In this document: in pieces, positions 1 through 7,039 of the stretch
Layout: every line of letters begins with the position of its first letter
Numbering within the stretch: position 1 is the first letter of the stretch
Assembly: GCA_964353875.1 (NCBI GenBank)
Contig: CAYGXU010000029.1
Span: 1 to 32,795 of the forward strand
DNA length: 32,795 nucleotides
From: MGNI01 sp964353875
GTDB taxonomy: Bacteria; Chloroflexota; Anaerolineae; Anaerolineales; E44-bin32
Direction: 5' to 3'
Position numbers and translations under genes: made by a program
The notes under the pieces: model-generated
Told to the model about the DNA's origin: nothing
Database searches by the model: none
What the model saw: the letters and a program-made list of their open reading frames with translations, nothing else

Positions 1-233
1 CCTGACACATCAGGTGCGAGCGAATGATGAAACGGTAACTTGCATTGAAGAATGATTCGTTGACAGAAGCACGAAGGCAGGATAAATACTCCGAACAATG
101 CAATCTAACAATAGTATGAAGCTGCCAATCGAACTGCCGGCTTGTATTGTTCGATGGCGATGTTCGCGTCGTTGGCCAGAAAATTCTTTTCCTGGCTATG
201 GATATGAACGATCTGATCGAATCGAAATCACAT

Positions 234-1115
234 TCACCCCAAAGTACCCTCACCATAGGAAAGAAGATAATAAGAACGTGGAAAACGCTCTTCTTTCAGA
301 TAGACAAAATCGGTCACGATATACCCCATTGAAAATGCTTCCTCAAATAATTCCCGAGTATGCAGCCTCCATGCAATCGCCAGTTGAGGCTCGCGGCTTT
401 TGAGCTTGTTGATGTCCGGGGGGATCTCGATCAATAATAAAGTCCCTTCCATTGGCACGGGATGCTCTGTTGGGACGGGCAAATCCTTCTCACCTAATAT
501 GGCAGGATTGACTTTCACGGCACCCGCATCCAGAAAATTCGCCAGGTCTAATGGACGACGTTTTCCTGCAATACGCGATTTAACTCTGGATGAAGTGATC
601 CACCATTCGACCTGAAATCGGTCTGAAGGGTAACCCTCATTAAGGACATCTCGCATTTCGCCATAAACTTCCCTTACGTAGCTGTGACACACCGCCCCCA
701 ATCTGCAGATATTCAGATAGGCATTCTTACTTTGCAATGGATCATATGTCCAAGTAATCAACCGAACTGCCTGCTTATCGACCATCTCCCTTTGAGCATA
801 CTTCAATTCGAAACCGATCCCTCGATTACGATAATCCGGATGCACAGCCAACAAGTGAGAATAATGTTTTAGGCGCGCCATCGCCGGTCGATCGGGGCTC
901 TCCGCGTCGGTGCCGAGAAATCCGAAAACGAACCCCACCAGTTGATCTCCATCGAAAGCTCCCAGGATCAGTCCACCATTATGGGCCAAGGCCAATATCA
1001 GATGACCCGGAACCACATCCGTTTCACTCCCTGGCCAAGCGAGTCGTTGAAGCTCCTCCACCTGGATCATCTCTTCCGCAGTTACTAATGGTCGAATGGT
1101 AAATTCTTCACTCAT
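234..1115 (-). CDS. GNAT-family acetyltransferase (COG3375-like)
   Basis: A 293-residue protein whose first half has the GNAT N-acetyltransferase fold. The acetyl-CoA pyrophosphate-binding signature is visible as VHPDYRNRGIG (around residues 91-101), preceded by a beta-strand segment (LVGFVFGFLG) typical of the fold. Length and layout match the COG3375 group of predicted GNAT enzymes, which carry a C-terminal extension of about 130 residues; the acceptor substrate of that group is unknown. The ATG at 1115 follows a purine-rich ribosome site (GGAGAGAAGG) at good spacing. It lies 25 nt downstream of the SDR gene on the same strand and is probably cotranscribed with it. The family call is secure; the substrate cannot be inferred. 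Confidence 0.85.
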   Translation of the reverse strand: MSEEFTIRPLVTAEEMIQVEELQRLAWPGSETDVVPGHLILALAHNGGLILGAFDGDQLVGFVFGFLGTDAESPDRPAMARLKHYSHLLAVHPDYRNRGIGFELKYAQREMVDKQAVRLITWTYDPLQSKNAYLNICRLGAVCHSYVREVYGEMRDVLNEGYPSDRFQVEWWITSSRVKSRIAGKRRPLDLANFLDAGAVKVNPAILGEKDLPVPTEHPVPMEGTLLLIEIPPDINKLKSREPQLAIAWRLHTRELFEEAFSMGYIVTDFVYLKEERFPRSYYLLSYGEGTLG

Positions 1116-1140
1116 TGATCCTTCTCTCCAACACGATCAT

Positions 1141-2058
1141 TTACCTCTTCCTGAATGCCCCCCAAGAACGGGCTTGCAGATACCACAAATGATTTTCCAT
1201 ACGGGCAGGTTGAAGGCTAAATTCGCGTGGCAGCGTCTGAAGATCGGCGATACGATCCACTGCGAGATAATCCAGCCAAAAAGTTGTGACGAGGGGATGT
1301 CGAAAAAAACGTTCCATCAGCCAGGCCCCAGCTCGTAAATAGGGTGGACGAATCGAGACAAGGATACGCCGTTTATGCATTGCCTGTAGTATAAGACCGG
1401 TTACCTGTCGTAGACTCAGGAATTCCGGACCACCAACATCGAATGATTGTCCGATGGTATGGGTTTCATCCAGACTCCAGACAATTGCCTTGGCCAAATC
1501 CTTGACAAACAACGGCTGCAGCAGAATCTCGCCATCCCCTGGAATGGGAAAAAATATTGGGGAAAAGGAAAGCATCTTCGCTAATGAAGTGGTGAAATGA
1601 TCTCCCGGTCCATAGACGATGCCTGAGCGCAAAATTGTATAAGGGACCCCGCACTCACGCACATGGTCTTCAATCATTGCCTTCACGCGTAAAACGGTAT
1701 ATGCAGATGTGGGGTTTGCGCCTAGATGGCTGACAAAAAGGATCCTCTTCACCTCGGCCTCACTTGCAGCCTCGGCCAAATAACGCGCTCCTAGTATCTC
1801 CATCTCAGGATGATACCCTCTGGCTCCGCCGTTTTCTCCGCTCGCGAGGTGGATCACCATGTCCACAGCGACCATCGCGGCTCGAATTCCACGTTTATCC
1901 GTTAGCGAGCTTAGTGCTACCTCGACTGGGATACCATGCGGCAGATTGGGAGATAGACGGGATGGCCGCAAGAGAATCCGAATGGGGTAGCCTGCCTCGG
2001 ACAATTCCTGCAGCACTGCCCTGCCTATGAAACCAGTACTTCCAGTGATTAATAACAT
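1141..2058 (-). CDS. NAD(P)-binding atypical SDR reductase, NDUFA9-like
   Basis: An extended/atypical short-chain dehydrogenase. The Rossmann dinucleotide-binding motif TGSTGFIGR sits at the very N-terminus, followed by acidic and basic strand residues, VIHLASG, an SHLGAN segment where classical SDRs have the catalytic Ser, and SGIVYGPGDHF. The organisation resembles the NDUFA9/YbjT-like NAD-dependent epimerase/dehydratase proteins (complex I NDUFA9-like), several of which bind NAD(P)H without being clear enzymes. I start it at the ATG at 2058 because that puts the Rossmann strand at residue 2, as in the family; an in-frame ATG at 2100 would add 14 residues. Neither start has a convincing ribosome site. 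The C-terminal region (about residues 230-300) is less conserved and slightly hydrophobic. First gene of a likely two-gene unit with the GNAT gene. Confidence 0.8.
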   Translation of the reverse strand: MLLITGSTGFIGRAVLQELSEAGYPIRILLRPSRLSPNLPHGIPVEVALSSLTDKRGIRAAMVAVDMVIHLASGENGGARGYHPEMEILGARYLAEAASEAEVKRILFVSHLGANPTSAYTVLRVKAMIEDHVRECGVPYTILRSGIVYGPGDHFTTSLAKMLSFSPIFFPIPGDGEILLQPLFVKDLAKAIVWSLDETHTIGQSFDVGGPEFLSLRQVTGLILQAMHKRRILVSIRPPYLRAGAWLMERFFRHPLVTTFWLDYLAVDRIADLQTLPREFSLQPARMENHLWYLQARSWGAFRKR

Positions 2059-2100
2059 CCCGCTTTGATCGCTTATTACCCACCCAATCGAATTCGCCAT

Positions 2101-2465
2101 GCTTCATGATCAAGCACAATTCTATAATGAGAATTCGCTGACCACACATAGCCTTTGGGGCTGTTCCGGGTTGGAATTGTAGCATAGACCATTCAATTAG
2201 AGACCGTAGCTTTTTAAAATGGCCAGTGTTATACCCAGAAACAGGAGGGAGATCACTCGATGAGTCACTTCCATCCATATCGCGATAGAAATGTCCGTCC
2301 ATAATTAAAATTTACTAATGCATCCCATTGAAGTGACGATTTGGGGGATTCCCCTCTAGGAAATTGTCATGCATCACATTCAGTATACGGTCTTGCCTTT
2401 GGCTAAACTTGGAAATCCACTTCCAATCGCAACTCTTACTCTGAAGAAATGAAGGGACCGAGATC
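2101..2465. other. Divergent intergenic region before the FabH-like gene
   Basis: This 365-bp gap separates two divergent genes, so it must hold promoters for both. On the plus strand an extended -10 candidate (TGTTATACC, 2227-2235) precedes a perfect AGGAGG (2243-2248) and a 14-codon ATG frame (2260-2304). The peptide has no recognised homology and may be chance. A small palindrome (GGGGATTCCCC) occurs near 2345. No RNA gene or longer coding frame stands out. Confidence 0.35.
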
Positions 2466-3587
2466 ATGACCCGCTACGCTCATGTGATTGGTTGCGGAAT
2501 GGCGTTACCTGAAAAGGTTTTAACAAACTCCGAGTTATTCCAACATTTGGATCTTCATGATGAGTGGGTGTTCACCCGAGCAGGAATACACGAGCGTAGA
2601 ATCGCCAACTCCCATGAGACCACAGCTCAACTCGCCGCACAAGCTGCACTATTCGCACTTGAACAGACTGCCCTCGATCCACATAGAGTACAACTCATTA
2701 TCGTTGCGACCTCCTCTCCCGAGCATCTCTTTCCTGCCACTGCCAGTATTGTCCAAGATCGCCTGGGAGCCAGAGATGCAGGCGCTTTTGACATCTCGGC
2801 CTCATCAACCGGCTTTCTCTTGGCTTTGAACTTGGCTGCCCAGGCTATTCTCTCAGGTTCCTTAGATAATGCCATCGTCATCGGGGCAGAGACGATTTCT
2901 CGATTCTTTAATAGGGAGGAGCTTGATACCTTCTTCTTTGGAGACGGCGCAGGAGCATTTGTACTACAAGCCAGTGAAACACCTGGCGGAGTCTTATCTT
3001 GTATCATGCGCTCCGATGGTTCAGGAGCGAACCTCTTCTCCCTTTCAGCAGTGGAAAGCCGCCTGCCCTCCACTGAAGAATTGGCAGTGAAGGAAACACA
3101 TACCATCCACATGAATGCCCGCGAAATTCACCGTTTTGCAGTCCGAGAGATGACCACCGCTGCCCGCGAAGCTGTTTCACAGGCGCATCTACAATGGGCA
3201 GATATTGAACTCATGATTCCTATCCAGGCCACGAAACGCATCCTAGAGGCCACCGCCCATGGGCTGCGCTTCCCCATGGAACGTGTCTTCACCAACCTGG
3301 AGAGATATGGAAATACTTGCTCCGCCTCTTATGGAATTGCTACTTGTGAAGCGTTAGAGCAAAACCGAATTCATCCAGGCGACCATCTGTTATTCGTCGG
3401 TTTCGGCGCGGGTCTAACATGGGGAGCTTTGGTCCTGCAATGGGTTGAGCACAAGAAAAAGCTTGGATCCTGGCACAAGATCAAACGCGGACTCTTTTCC
3501 GTCCTGGCAAACCTGCGCTCGTTAATTCGCCGATGGCTACGTAGGGTGGAAGGATTGATTTGGGGCGCTGCTTCAAAAAAGGGATAA
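2466..3587 (+). CDS. FabH-like 3-oxoacyl-ACP synthase III homologue lacking catalytic Cys and His
   Basis: A thiolase-fold protein clearly related to ketoacyl-ACP synthase III: GCGMALPEKVLTN at the start, WVFTRAGIHERR, AFDIS and GDGAGAFVL are family landmarks. The Cys-His-Asn triad is mostly gone. The position of the nucleophilic Cys (FD-x3-A-C-x-GF in E. coli FabH) is Ser114 (codon TCA at 2805-2807). The PHQAN motif reads PIQAT, with Ile253 replacing His (ATC at 3222-3224). Only the Asn of GNT (Asn283) remains. At 373 residues it is longer than the usual 310-330; the extra 45 or so are a basic, amphipathic C-terminal tail (KKKLGSWHKIKR, RSLIRRWLRR) that could touch membrane. Classical condensation is therefore unlikely; a non-condensing role is inference. 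No other fatty-acid gene is nearby. AAGGGA before the ATG is a fair ribosome site. Confidence 0.85.
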   Translation: MTRYAHVIGCGMALPEKVLTNSELFQHLDLHDEWVFTRAGIHERRIANSHETTAQLAAQAALFALEQTALDPHRVQLIIVATSSPEHLFPATASIVQDRLGARDAGAFDISASSTGFLLALNLAAQAILSGSLDNAIVIGAETISRFFNREELDTFFFGDGAGAFVLQASETPGGVLSCIMRSDGSGANLFSLSAVESRLPSTEELAVKETHTIHMNAREIHRFAVREMTTAAREAVSQAHLQWADIELMIPIQATKRILEATAHGLRFPMERVFTNLERYGNTCSASYGIATCEALEQNRIHPGDHLLFVGFGAGLTWGALVLQWVEHKKKLGSWHKIKRGLFSVLANLRSLIRRWLRRVEGLIWGAASKKG

Positions 3588-3610
3588 ACAGACTTTACAC
3601 AGAAATTAGT

Positions 3611-3751
3611 ATTACAGCGCAAGGTTGCCCATTACCCCCCTCTGTCCCCCCATTTGCGCCATTCAAGGCTCTGCCCGTATTGGCTTTTAGTAGCGCAAAT
3701 GGGGGTAAGACCGGGCAAATCATACAGAGCTGTCTGACGTTGCGCTGTAAT
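3611..3751. repeat. 141-bp nested inverted-repeat (hairpin/MITE-like) element
   Basis: Two perfect 12-bp terminal inverted repeats (ATTACAGCGCAA at 3611-3622, TTGCGCTGTAAT at 3740-3751) enclose a second perfect 13-bp inverted pair (3647-3659 with 3693-3705, CCCCCATTTGCGC and complement) and shorter nested pairs (TTGCCC 3625-3630 with GGGCAA 3713-3718; TTACCCCC 3632-3639 with GGGGGTAA 3701-3708). The trinucleotide AGT flanks both ends (3608-3610, 3752-3754), as a short target duplication would. It contains no coding frame. A small non-autonomous mobile element or an intergenic palindromic repeat fits best; a 3' mRNA structure of the FabH-like gene is the alternative. Confidence 0.55.
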
Positions 3752-4177
3752 AGTAGTTAAAGATCAAAATTTTCTCGGAGAAAAATGATCGTGTCTTGAG
3801 AGATCCCTTTTATATCATAGTCGAGGGATTCATCCGATGATTGAGACTTTGAGTAAGCGAACCAGACTGCTCTCTGCCATTTGATGGACATCCACTCGCA
3901 TCCTCTTTGAAGCTGCGTATGCCCGTCCACCGCTACCACTACGGATGAAAAACATAACCTATTTTGTTGTCTTGAGGAATGCGGCGACGAATGATCCCTG
4001 ATGCAAAGTCATCTAACGGATGATCCCAGAGTTTCTTCACTCCATTCCGCGTAAAATGACTTGAAGGGTCTCCTTCTTAGCTCAAAACAAGTGGTTGATT
4101 TTCAAAGCAAGTCTCATTTGATTCCCCATGGTGATTTCAAGAGGGCTTTAACACGATGATTGAGTTCAAGCGGGATA
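3752..4177. other. Gene-poor intergenic stretch
   Basis: About 430 bp between the hairpin element and the thioredoxin terminator. Only short frames exist on the minus strand: a 60-codon GTG-started frame at 3757-3939 and a shorter frame just upstream ending in VFHP-stop. They have no convincing ribosome sites and no family I recognise. They could be remnants of a decayed gene, but nothing supports that firmly. Confidence 0.3.
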
Positions 4178-4212
4178 ATAAAAACCCACTGGGTTATTTT
4201 AATCCCAGTGGG
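4178..4212 (-). terminator. Rho-independent terminator of trxA
   Basis: A perfect 9-bp stem (CCCACTGGG 4185-4193 with CCCAGTGGG 4204-4212) with a 10-nt loop, followed on the minus strand by TTTTATTAT (4184 downwards). It lies 36 nt beyond the thioredoxin stop codon, in the right orientation to end that transcript. Confidence 0.8.
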
Positions 4213-4248
4213 AACGAGGGGGGCATAATCGATACGAAGATTGGGCGC

Positions 4249-4605
4249 TTATGAAGCTTCTGGCTCCTCTTTGGAGACATTTAAGAATTCTTCCACCATG
4301 TCGCGCAGATAGGTCTCGGGTACGGCTCCAACCTGCTGATGGACAACCTTACCATCAACAACGAATAACATTGTCGGGATGCCCTGAACGCCAAACTTTG
4401 AAGCCCAATCAGGATTATCGTCCGTATTTACCTTGGCAACCAATAATTTACCGGCATATTCCGAAGCGATTTTCTCAAGAATTGGGGCGACCATTTTGCA
4501 TGGTCCGCACCATGGCGCCCAGAAATCAACGATGACCGGGATTTTTGATTTTATGACCGCCTTCTCAAAGGCGGCATCGGTGACATTAATTGGTTCATTA
4601 ATCAT
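4249..4605 (-). CDS. trxA: Thioredoxin
   Basis: A 118-residue cytoplasmic thioredoxin with the canonical redox motif WCGPC (Trp32, Cys33, Cys36) and the cis-proline segment GIPT (Pro77), both needed for dithiol-disulfide exchange with client proteins. No signal peptide is present. The length fits classical thioredoxin with a short acidic tail (KEEPEAS). The ATG at 4605 has a good ribosome site (GGGAGTGA). It sits downstream of the OsmC-like peroxidase-type gene on the same strand, with its own probable promoter in the gap and a strong terminator behind it, so it can be read alone or together with that gene. No thioredoxin reductase gene is in the window. Confidence 0.95.
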   Translation of the reverse strand: MINEPINVTDAAFEKAVIKSKIPVIVDFWAPWCGPCKMVAPILEKIASEYAGKLLVAKVNTDDNPDWASKFGVQGIPTMLFVVDGKVVHQQVGAVPETYLRDMVEEFLNVSKEEPEAS

Positions 4606-4640
4606 AGTTCACTCCCAACAATAATCAGGAATGGAATCAT

Positions 4641-4670
4641 ACCATAAACATTTTGATGAATAATTAACAA
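4641..4670 (-). promoter_or_regulatory. Probable sigma70 promoter of trxA
   Basis: On the minus strand TTGTTA (4665-4670) and TATGGT (4641-4646) are separated by 18 bp, in the gap between the OsmC-like gene and trxA, about 35 nt before the start codon. The match to -35 and -10 consensus is fair. Confidence 0.45.
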
Positions 4671-4695
4671 AGACACGAATCTTAATCTTCCCCAT

Positions 4696-5115
4696 TCAGT
4701 CCCCTTCTTCGAGGATGACAAAGTCATGCCCGACTTCGACTTGGTTTCGTAATGAGGCAGATACGGAGCAGTATTTCGTGTCGGATAGTTCGATCGCCTG
4801 CGCAACTGCCTGTTCCGTTAGCCCTCTCCCCTTCAATCGATAGGTAACATGGATTTTCTTATAGGTCCAAGGCGGCTCACTATCTTGTTCCCCTCGCACA
4901 TGGATCTCCAGGTGCTCAAGAGGCATTCGTTTTTTCTTTAATATGTTTACGACATCTACAGCGGTACAACCTGCAAGGGCGACCAGGAGCAACTCAGAAG
5001 CCTTCATGCCCAATCTCCCGTTTTCCCCCTCAGTCGAGAGCACGACTGAATGGTTGGTGCTGTCCGTTCCGACGAAAATACCATCCTCCAACCAACGTAC
5101 AACTGCTTCCGCCAT
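4696..5115 (-). CDS. OsmC/Ohr-family protein
   Basis: An OsmC-family thiol protein of 139 residues. Members reduce organic hydroperoxides or fatty-acid peroxides with two cysteines, here Cys50 (ALAGCTAVD) and Cys116 (KYCSVSASL). Both sit in the conserved positions, so catalytic competence is likely. The fold landmarks (GMKASELLLVALAGC; TEQAVAQAIELSDTKYC) are intact. I place the start at the ATG at 5115, after a very strong ribosome site (AGGAGGGAAA). A longer frame beginning at 5151 would start inside the palindrome at 5140-5171 and has no such site. The gene precedes trxA, and organic-peroxide reductases often need dithiol reductants, so the pairing suggests a redox-defence unit (inference). 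An extended -10 promoter and a long palindrome lie just upstream. OsmC and Ohr subtypes cannot be told apart confidently here. Confidence 0.88.
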   Translation of the reverse strand: MAEAVVRWLEDGIFVGTDSTNHSVVLSTEGENGRLGMKASELLLVALAGCTAVDVVNILKKKRMPLEHLEIHVRGEQDSEPPWTYKKIHVTYRLKGRGLTEQAVAQAIELSDTKYCSVSASLRNQVEVGHDFVILEEGD

Positions 5116-5139
5116 TTTCCCTCCTATAAAATGCGAAAT

Positions 5140-5171
5140 TGTCTCAACCATTAGGGACTATTGGTGAGACA
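5140..5171. promoter_or_regulatory. Interrupted palindrome in the OsmC-gene leader, possible operator
   Basis: TGTCTCA (5140-5146) pairs with TGAGACA (5165-5171), CCA (5148-5150) with TGG (5162-5164) and TAG (5152-5154) with CTA (5158-5160), giving 13 pairs around a 3-nt centre. It begins at about the predicted transcription start of the OsmC-like gene, where it could be a repressor site or a stem at the mRNA 5' end. Confidence 0.5.
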
Positions 5172-5179
5172 TCGGTGAA

Positions 5180-5188
5180 AGTATACCA
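5180..5188 (-). promoter_or_regulatory. Extended -10 promoter of the OsmC-like gene
   Basis: On the minus strand the sequence reads TGGTATACT, an extended -10 (TGn plus TATACT). No good -35 is visible, which is acceptable for this promoter class. The transcript would begin at about 5173, directly at the palindrome. Confidence 0.5.
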
Positions 5189-5212
5189 TCTGCGCAGAAA
5201 ATCCCCATAAGG

Positions 5213-5218
5213 TATAAT
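5213..5218 (+). promoter_or_regulatory. -10 box upstream of the zinc-ribbon/scpA unit
   Basis: A perfect TATAAT lies 35 nt before the ATG at 5253. The -35 region (around 5190) is a poor match, so an activator or a weak promoter is possible. Confidence 0.4.
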
Positions 5219-5252
5219 GCCATGCATCAGATCCGATAATAGGAGATGATCT

Positions 5253-5708
5253 ATGAGGCTACCCCCTTGCCCTTCATGTGGTGCGCCTGGTCTTACACAA
5301 ATATCTGCTGACCAGCTCCATTGCCGCTATTGCGCATCAACATTCCAGGGCAAACCTTACCTTTGCCCGACATGTGGTTGGATCAATACCATTGAGGCTG
5401 AAAACTGTCCGAAGTGTGGAGAACCTCTATCCATTATTTCTGAAGTAATTGGTAGACAAAAAAAAGAGAGTACTCCTTCATGGATCCAACGTGTTCGTTC
5501 TCAGGCGGAGGCAATTAAAATATCCGAGGAGCTATCCTCTCAGCAACGTTTCAAGCAATTGGAGGAAATCGATCATGTCCGCAAGGAAGCGGAATGGAGA
5601 GAGAGGGAGCTTCAAGCACAGCGGGATAAACGGCTGTTTACTTTCATCTTCATCTTTGCGCTTGTAGTCGTTGGCTTCATCATCCTGGCTGTGTTCTTCA
5701 TGGCGTGA
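5253..5708 (+). CDS. Tail-anchored double zinc-ribbon protein
   Basis: A 151-residue protein of unknown function. Four CxxC knuckles form two zinc ribbons: Cys6/Cys9 with Cys24/Cys27, and Cys38/Cys41 with Cys52/Cys55. A charged helical stretch follows (about 83-126, rich in Glu, Arg and Gln, probably coiled coil), and then a single hydrophobic helix at the extreme C-terminus (about 128-150). There is no N-terminal signal, so the zinc ribbons should stay in the cytoplasm, tethered by the tail. The ATG has a strong ribosome site (AGGAGATGATCT). Its stop codon overlaps the GTG start of scpA (GTGA, 5705-5708), implying translational coupling and related expression. Zinc ribbons of this type often mediate protein or nucleic-acid contacts; a link to chromosome segregation is only inference from the coupling. 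Confidence 0.85.
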   Translation: MRLPPCPSCGAPGLTQISADQLHCRYCASTFQGKPYLCPTCGWINTIEAENCPKCGEPLSIISEVIGRQKKESTPSWIQRVRSQAEAIKISEELSSQQRFKQLEEIDHVRKEAEWRERELQAQRDKRLFTFIFIFALVVVGFIILAVFFMA

Positions 5709-6478
5709 CTGAGATGCTCAAGACAAGCTACATCATTCAACTCCCCATATATGAAGGACCTTTGGATCTGCTCTTAGACTTAATCAGGCGCGAGGAATTG
5801 GACATCACCAAAGTTGCCCTGGCGCTGGTCACTAATCAATATCTGGCCTACCTGGCACAAATGACCGAACACGATTTGGGAGACCTTTCAAGTTTTCTCA
5901 TCGTAGCTGCTCAATTGCTTCAGATTAAATCTGAAGCGTTGTTACCAAGACCGCCACAGCGTGAGGCGGGAGAAGAAGATCCAGGAGAGGCGCTTGCCCG
6001 ACAACTGATTGAATACCAAAAATACAAAAAAATCGCCAATCACCTCGCTGATCGCGAAGAGGCGGGATTGCGGACCTTCTTCCGCATCAGCCCTGCTCCA
6101 CAAGTAATTCCAAGAATATCCGCAGGGGAATATCAAGCCGGAGACCTTCTCCAGGCTTTTCTTGAAGCATTTCATCCTCAAGAAGTAGGACTTATTCTCA
6201 ATCAAATTAAAAAACCCATCCGAATTAATATCCGCGATAAGATCCATCAGATCATTGAAATCATACGGAATCAAGGAAGGACTACTTTTCATACACTCAT
6301 GCAATTTGCCCAGAATCGCATGGAGATTGTCGTTTCGTTCCTGGCCATGCTGGAACTCGTTAAACAACATCAAATTCAAGTAGAACAACAAACCATGTTC
6401 GGAGAAATTGAGATTGTCCCAGGCGAGACCTGGAATGCCGATCAAAAGATGGAATTTGACTTAGAGTTCGACGAGTAA
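5705..6478 (+). CDS. scpA: Segregation and condensation protein A
   Basis: The kleisin subunit of the bacterial SMC-ScpAB condensin, which bridges SMC heads and compacts and separates chromosomes. The N-terminal SMC-neck-binding helix region is recognisable (YEGPLDLLLDLIRREELDI, followed by FLIVAAQLLQIKSEALLP), and the C-terminal winged-helix region contains FLAMLELVKQHQI. At 257 residues it has the usual length. I take the GTG at 5705 because it forms a GTGA overlap with the upstream zinc-ribbon gene; an ATG at 5714 is possible, and neither has its own ribosome site. scpB, commonly next to scpA, is not here: a VanZ-like gene follows on the other strand with a 37-bp 3' overlap. Confidence 0.95.
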   Translation: MTEMLKTSYIIQLPIYEGPLDLLLDLIRREELDITKVALALVTNQYLAYLAQMTEHDLGDLSSFLIVAAQLLQIKSEALLPRPPQREAGEEDPGEALARQLIEYQKYKKIANHLADREEAGLRTFFRISPAPQVIPRISAGEYQAGDLLQAFLEAFHPQEVGLILNQIKKPIRINIRDKIHQIIEIIRNQGRTTFHTLMQFAQNRMEIVVSFLAMLELVKQHQIQVEQQTMFGEIEIVPGETWNADQKMEFDLEFDE

Positions 6479-6840
6479 AACGTCCCCAGGAAGAGTGCGA
6501 TCGCTGCGCCAAAACCATCAATAGCCACATCCCGCAAACTCGATGTACGTCCCTCAACAAATGATTGGTGATACTCATCACTGAGGGCAAAGAGTACCGC
6601 CATCAAGAAGGCGGTAATCATACGATAGATCCTGGAAAGCCGTTGTGGCAATGCATAATAATAGGAAAGCGCCAAGAGTGCATACCCGAAAGCATGACCT
6701 CCCTTTTTGACCAGCGTGTCCAGAGGACCATAATAGGGGATTCGACTGGCGGGTAACGAGGAGAAAAAAAAGATCAAACCCATAAGCAAGAATGCTGGAA
6801 GCCAGCGCATCAGAATCCATCGAAAAGACATAGCGGCCAT
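6442..6840 (-). CDS. VanZ-like membrane protein
   Basis: A small polytopic membrane protein of 132 residues with about four transmembrane segments. VanZ-family marks are visible: FFFSSLPAS after the first helix, the KGGHAFGYALLALSYYYAL segment carrying the conserved His, and ALSDEYHQSFVEGRTSSLRDVAIDGFGA, the D-E-x-x-Q signature followed by the R-x-x-D-x-x-x-(D/N) motif. VanZ gives low-level teicoplanin resistance in enterococci, but most family members have no known role and resistance should not be assumed. I use the ATG at 6840, after GGTGG; an upstream in-frame TTG at 6897 falls inside a repeat and would add 19 non-family residues. Its 3' end overlaps scpA, convergently, by 37 bp. Confidence 0.82.
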   Translation of the reverse strand: MAAMSFRWILMRWLPAFLLMGLIFFFSSLPASRIPYYGPLDTLVKKGGHAFGYALLALSYYYALPQRLSRIYRMITAFLMAVLFALSDEYHQSFVEGRTSSLRDVAIDGFGAAIALFLGTFYSSNSKSNSIF

Positions 6841-6888
6841 TGTACCACCGACTGCACAACACAAACGCTTATTGTTAAGGAGTAAATA

Positions 6889-6994
6889 TTCAGGCAAAGA
6901 CCCTAAAGGTCAGTTTTGCAATCCAAACTTGCCTTTTAAGCACAAATTTCCTGCGAATTCAACTATTTGTTTTGCCTGAAAGACCTTTAGGATC
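6889..6994. repeat. Paired inverted sequences between VanZ-like and YyaL-like genes
   Basis: Two inverted pairs occur in interleaved order: TTCAGGCAAA (6889-6898) with TTTGCCTGAA (6971-6980), and CCTAAAGGTC (6902-6911) with GACCTTTAGG (6982-6991). The second pair lies in two near-palindromic 13-mers, GACCCTAAAGGTC (6899-6911) and, inverted, GATCCTAAAGGTC (6994-6982), differing at one base. The pattern could be paired operator sites between divergent genes, a pseudoknot-capable RNA, or a small repeat element. Confidence 0.5.
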
Positions 6995-7039
6995 TGCCTT
7001 TACAATCAAGGCTGAGTAGATACTTTAGGGAAAGGACCT

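Noticed and set aside
1..233. Possible gene beyond the GNAT stop at the left edge
   Set aside because: Minus-strand frames after the GNAT gene lack a start and do not look coding when read carefully; the plus-strand frame at 98-403 overlaps the GNAT gene and has no family features.
3757..3939. 60-codon minus-strand frame in the intergenic region
   Set aside because: GTG start without ribosome site, no recognised family; may be a remnant or chance. Described only as part of the gene-poor stretch.
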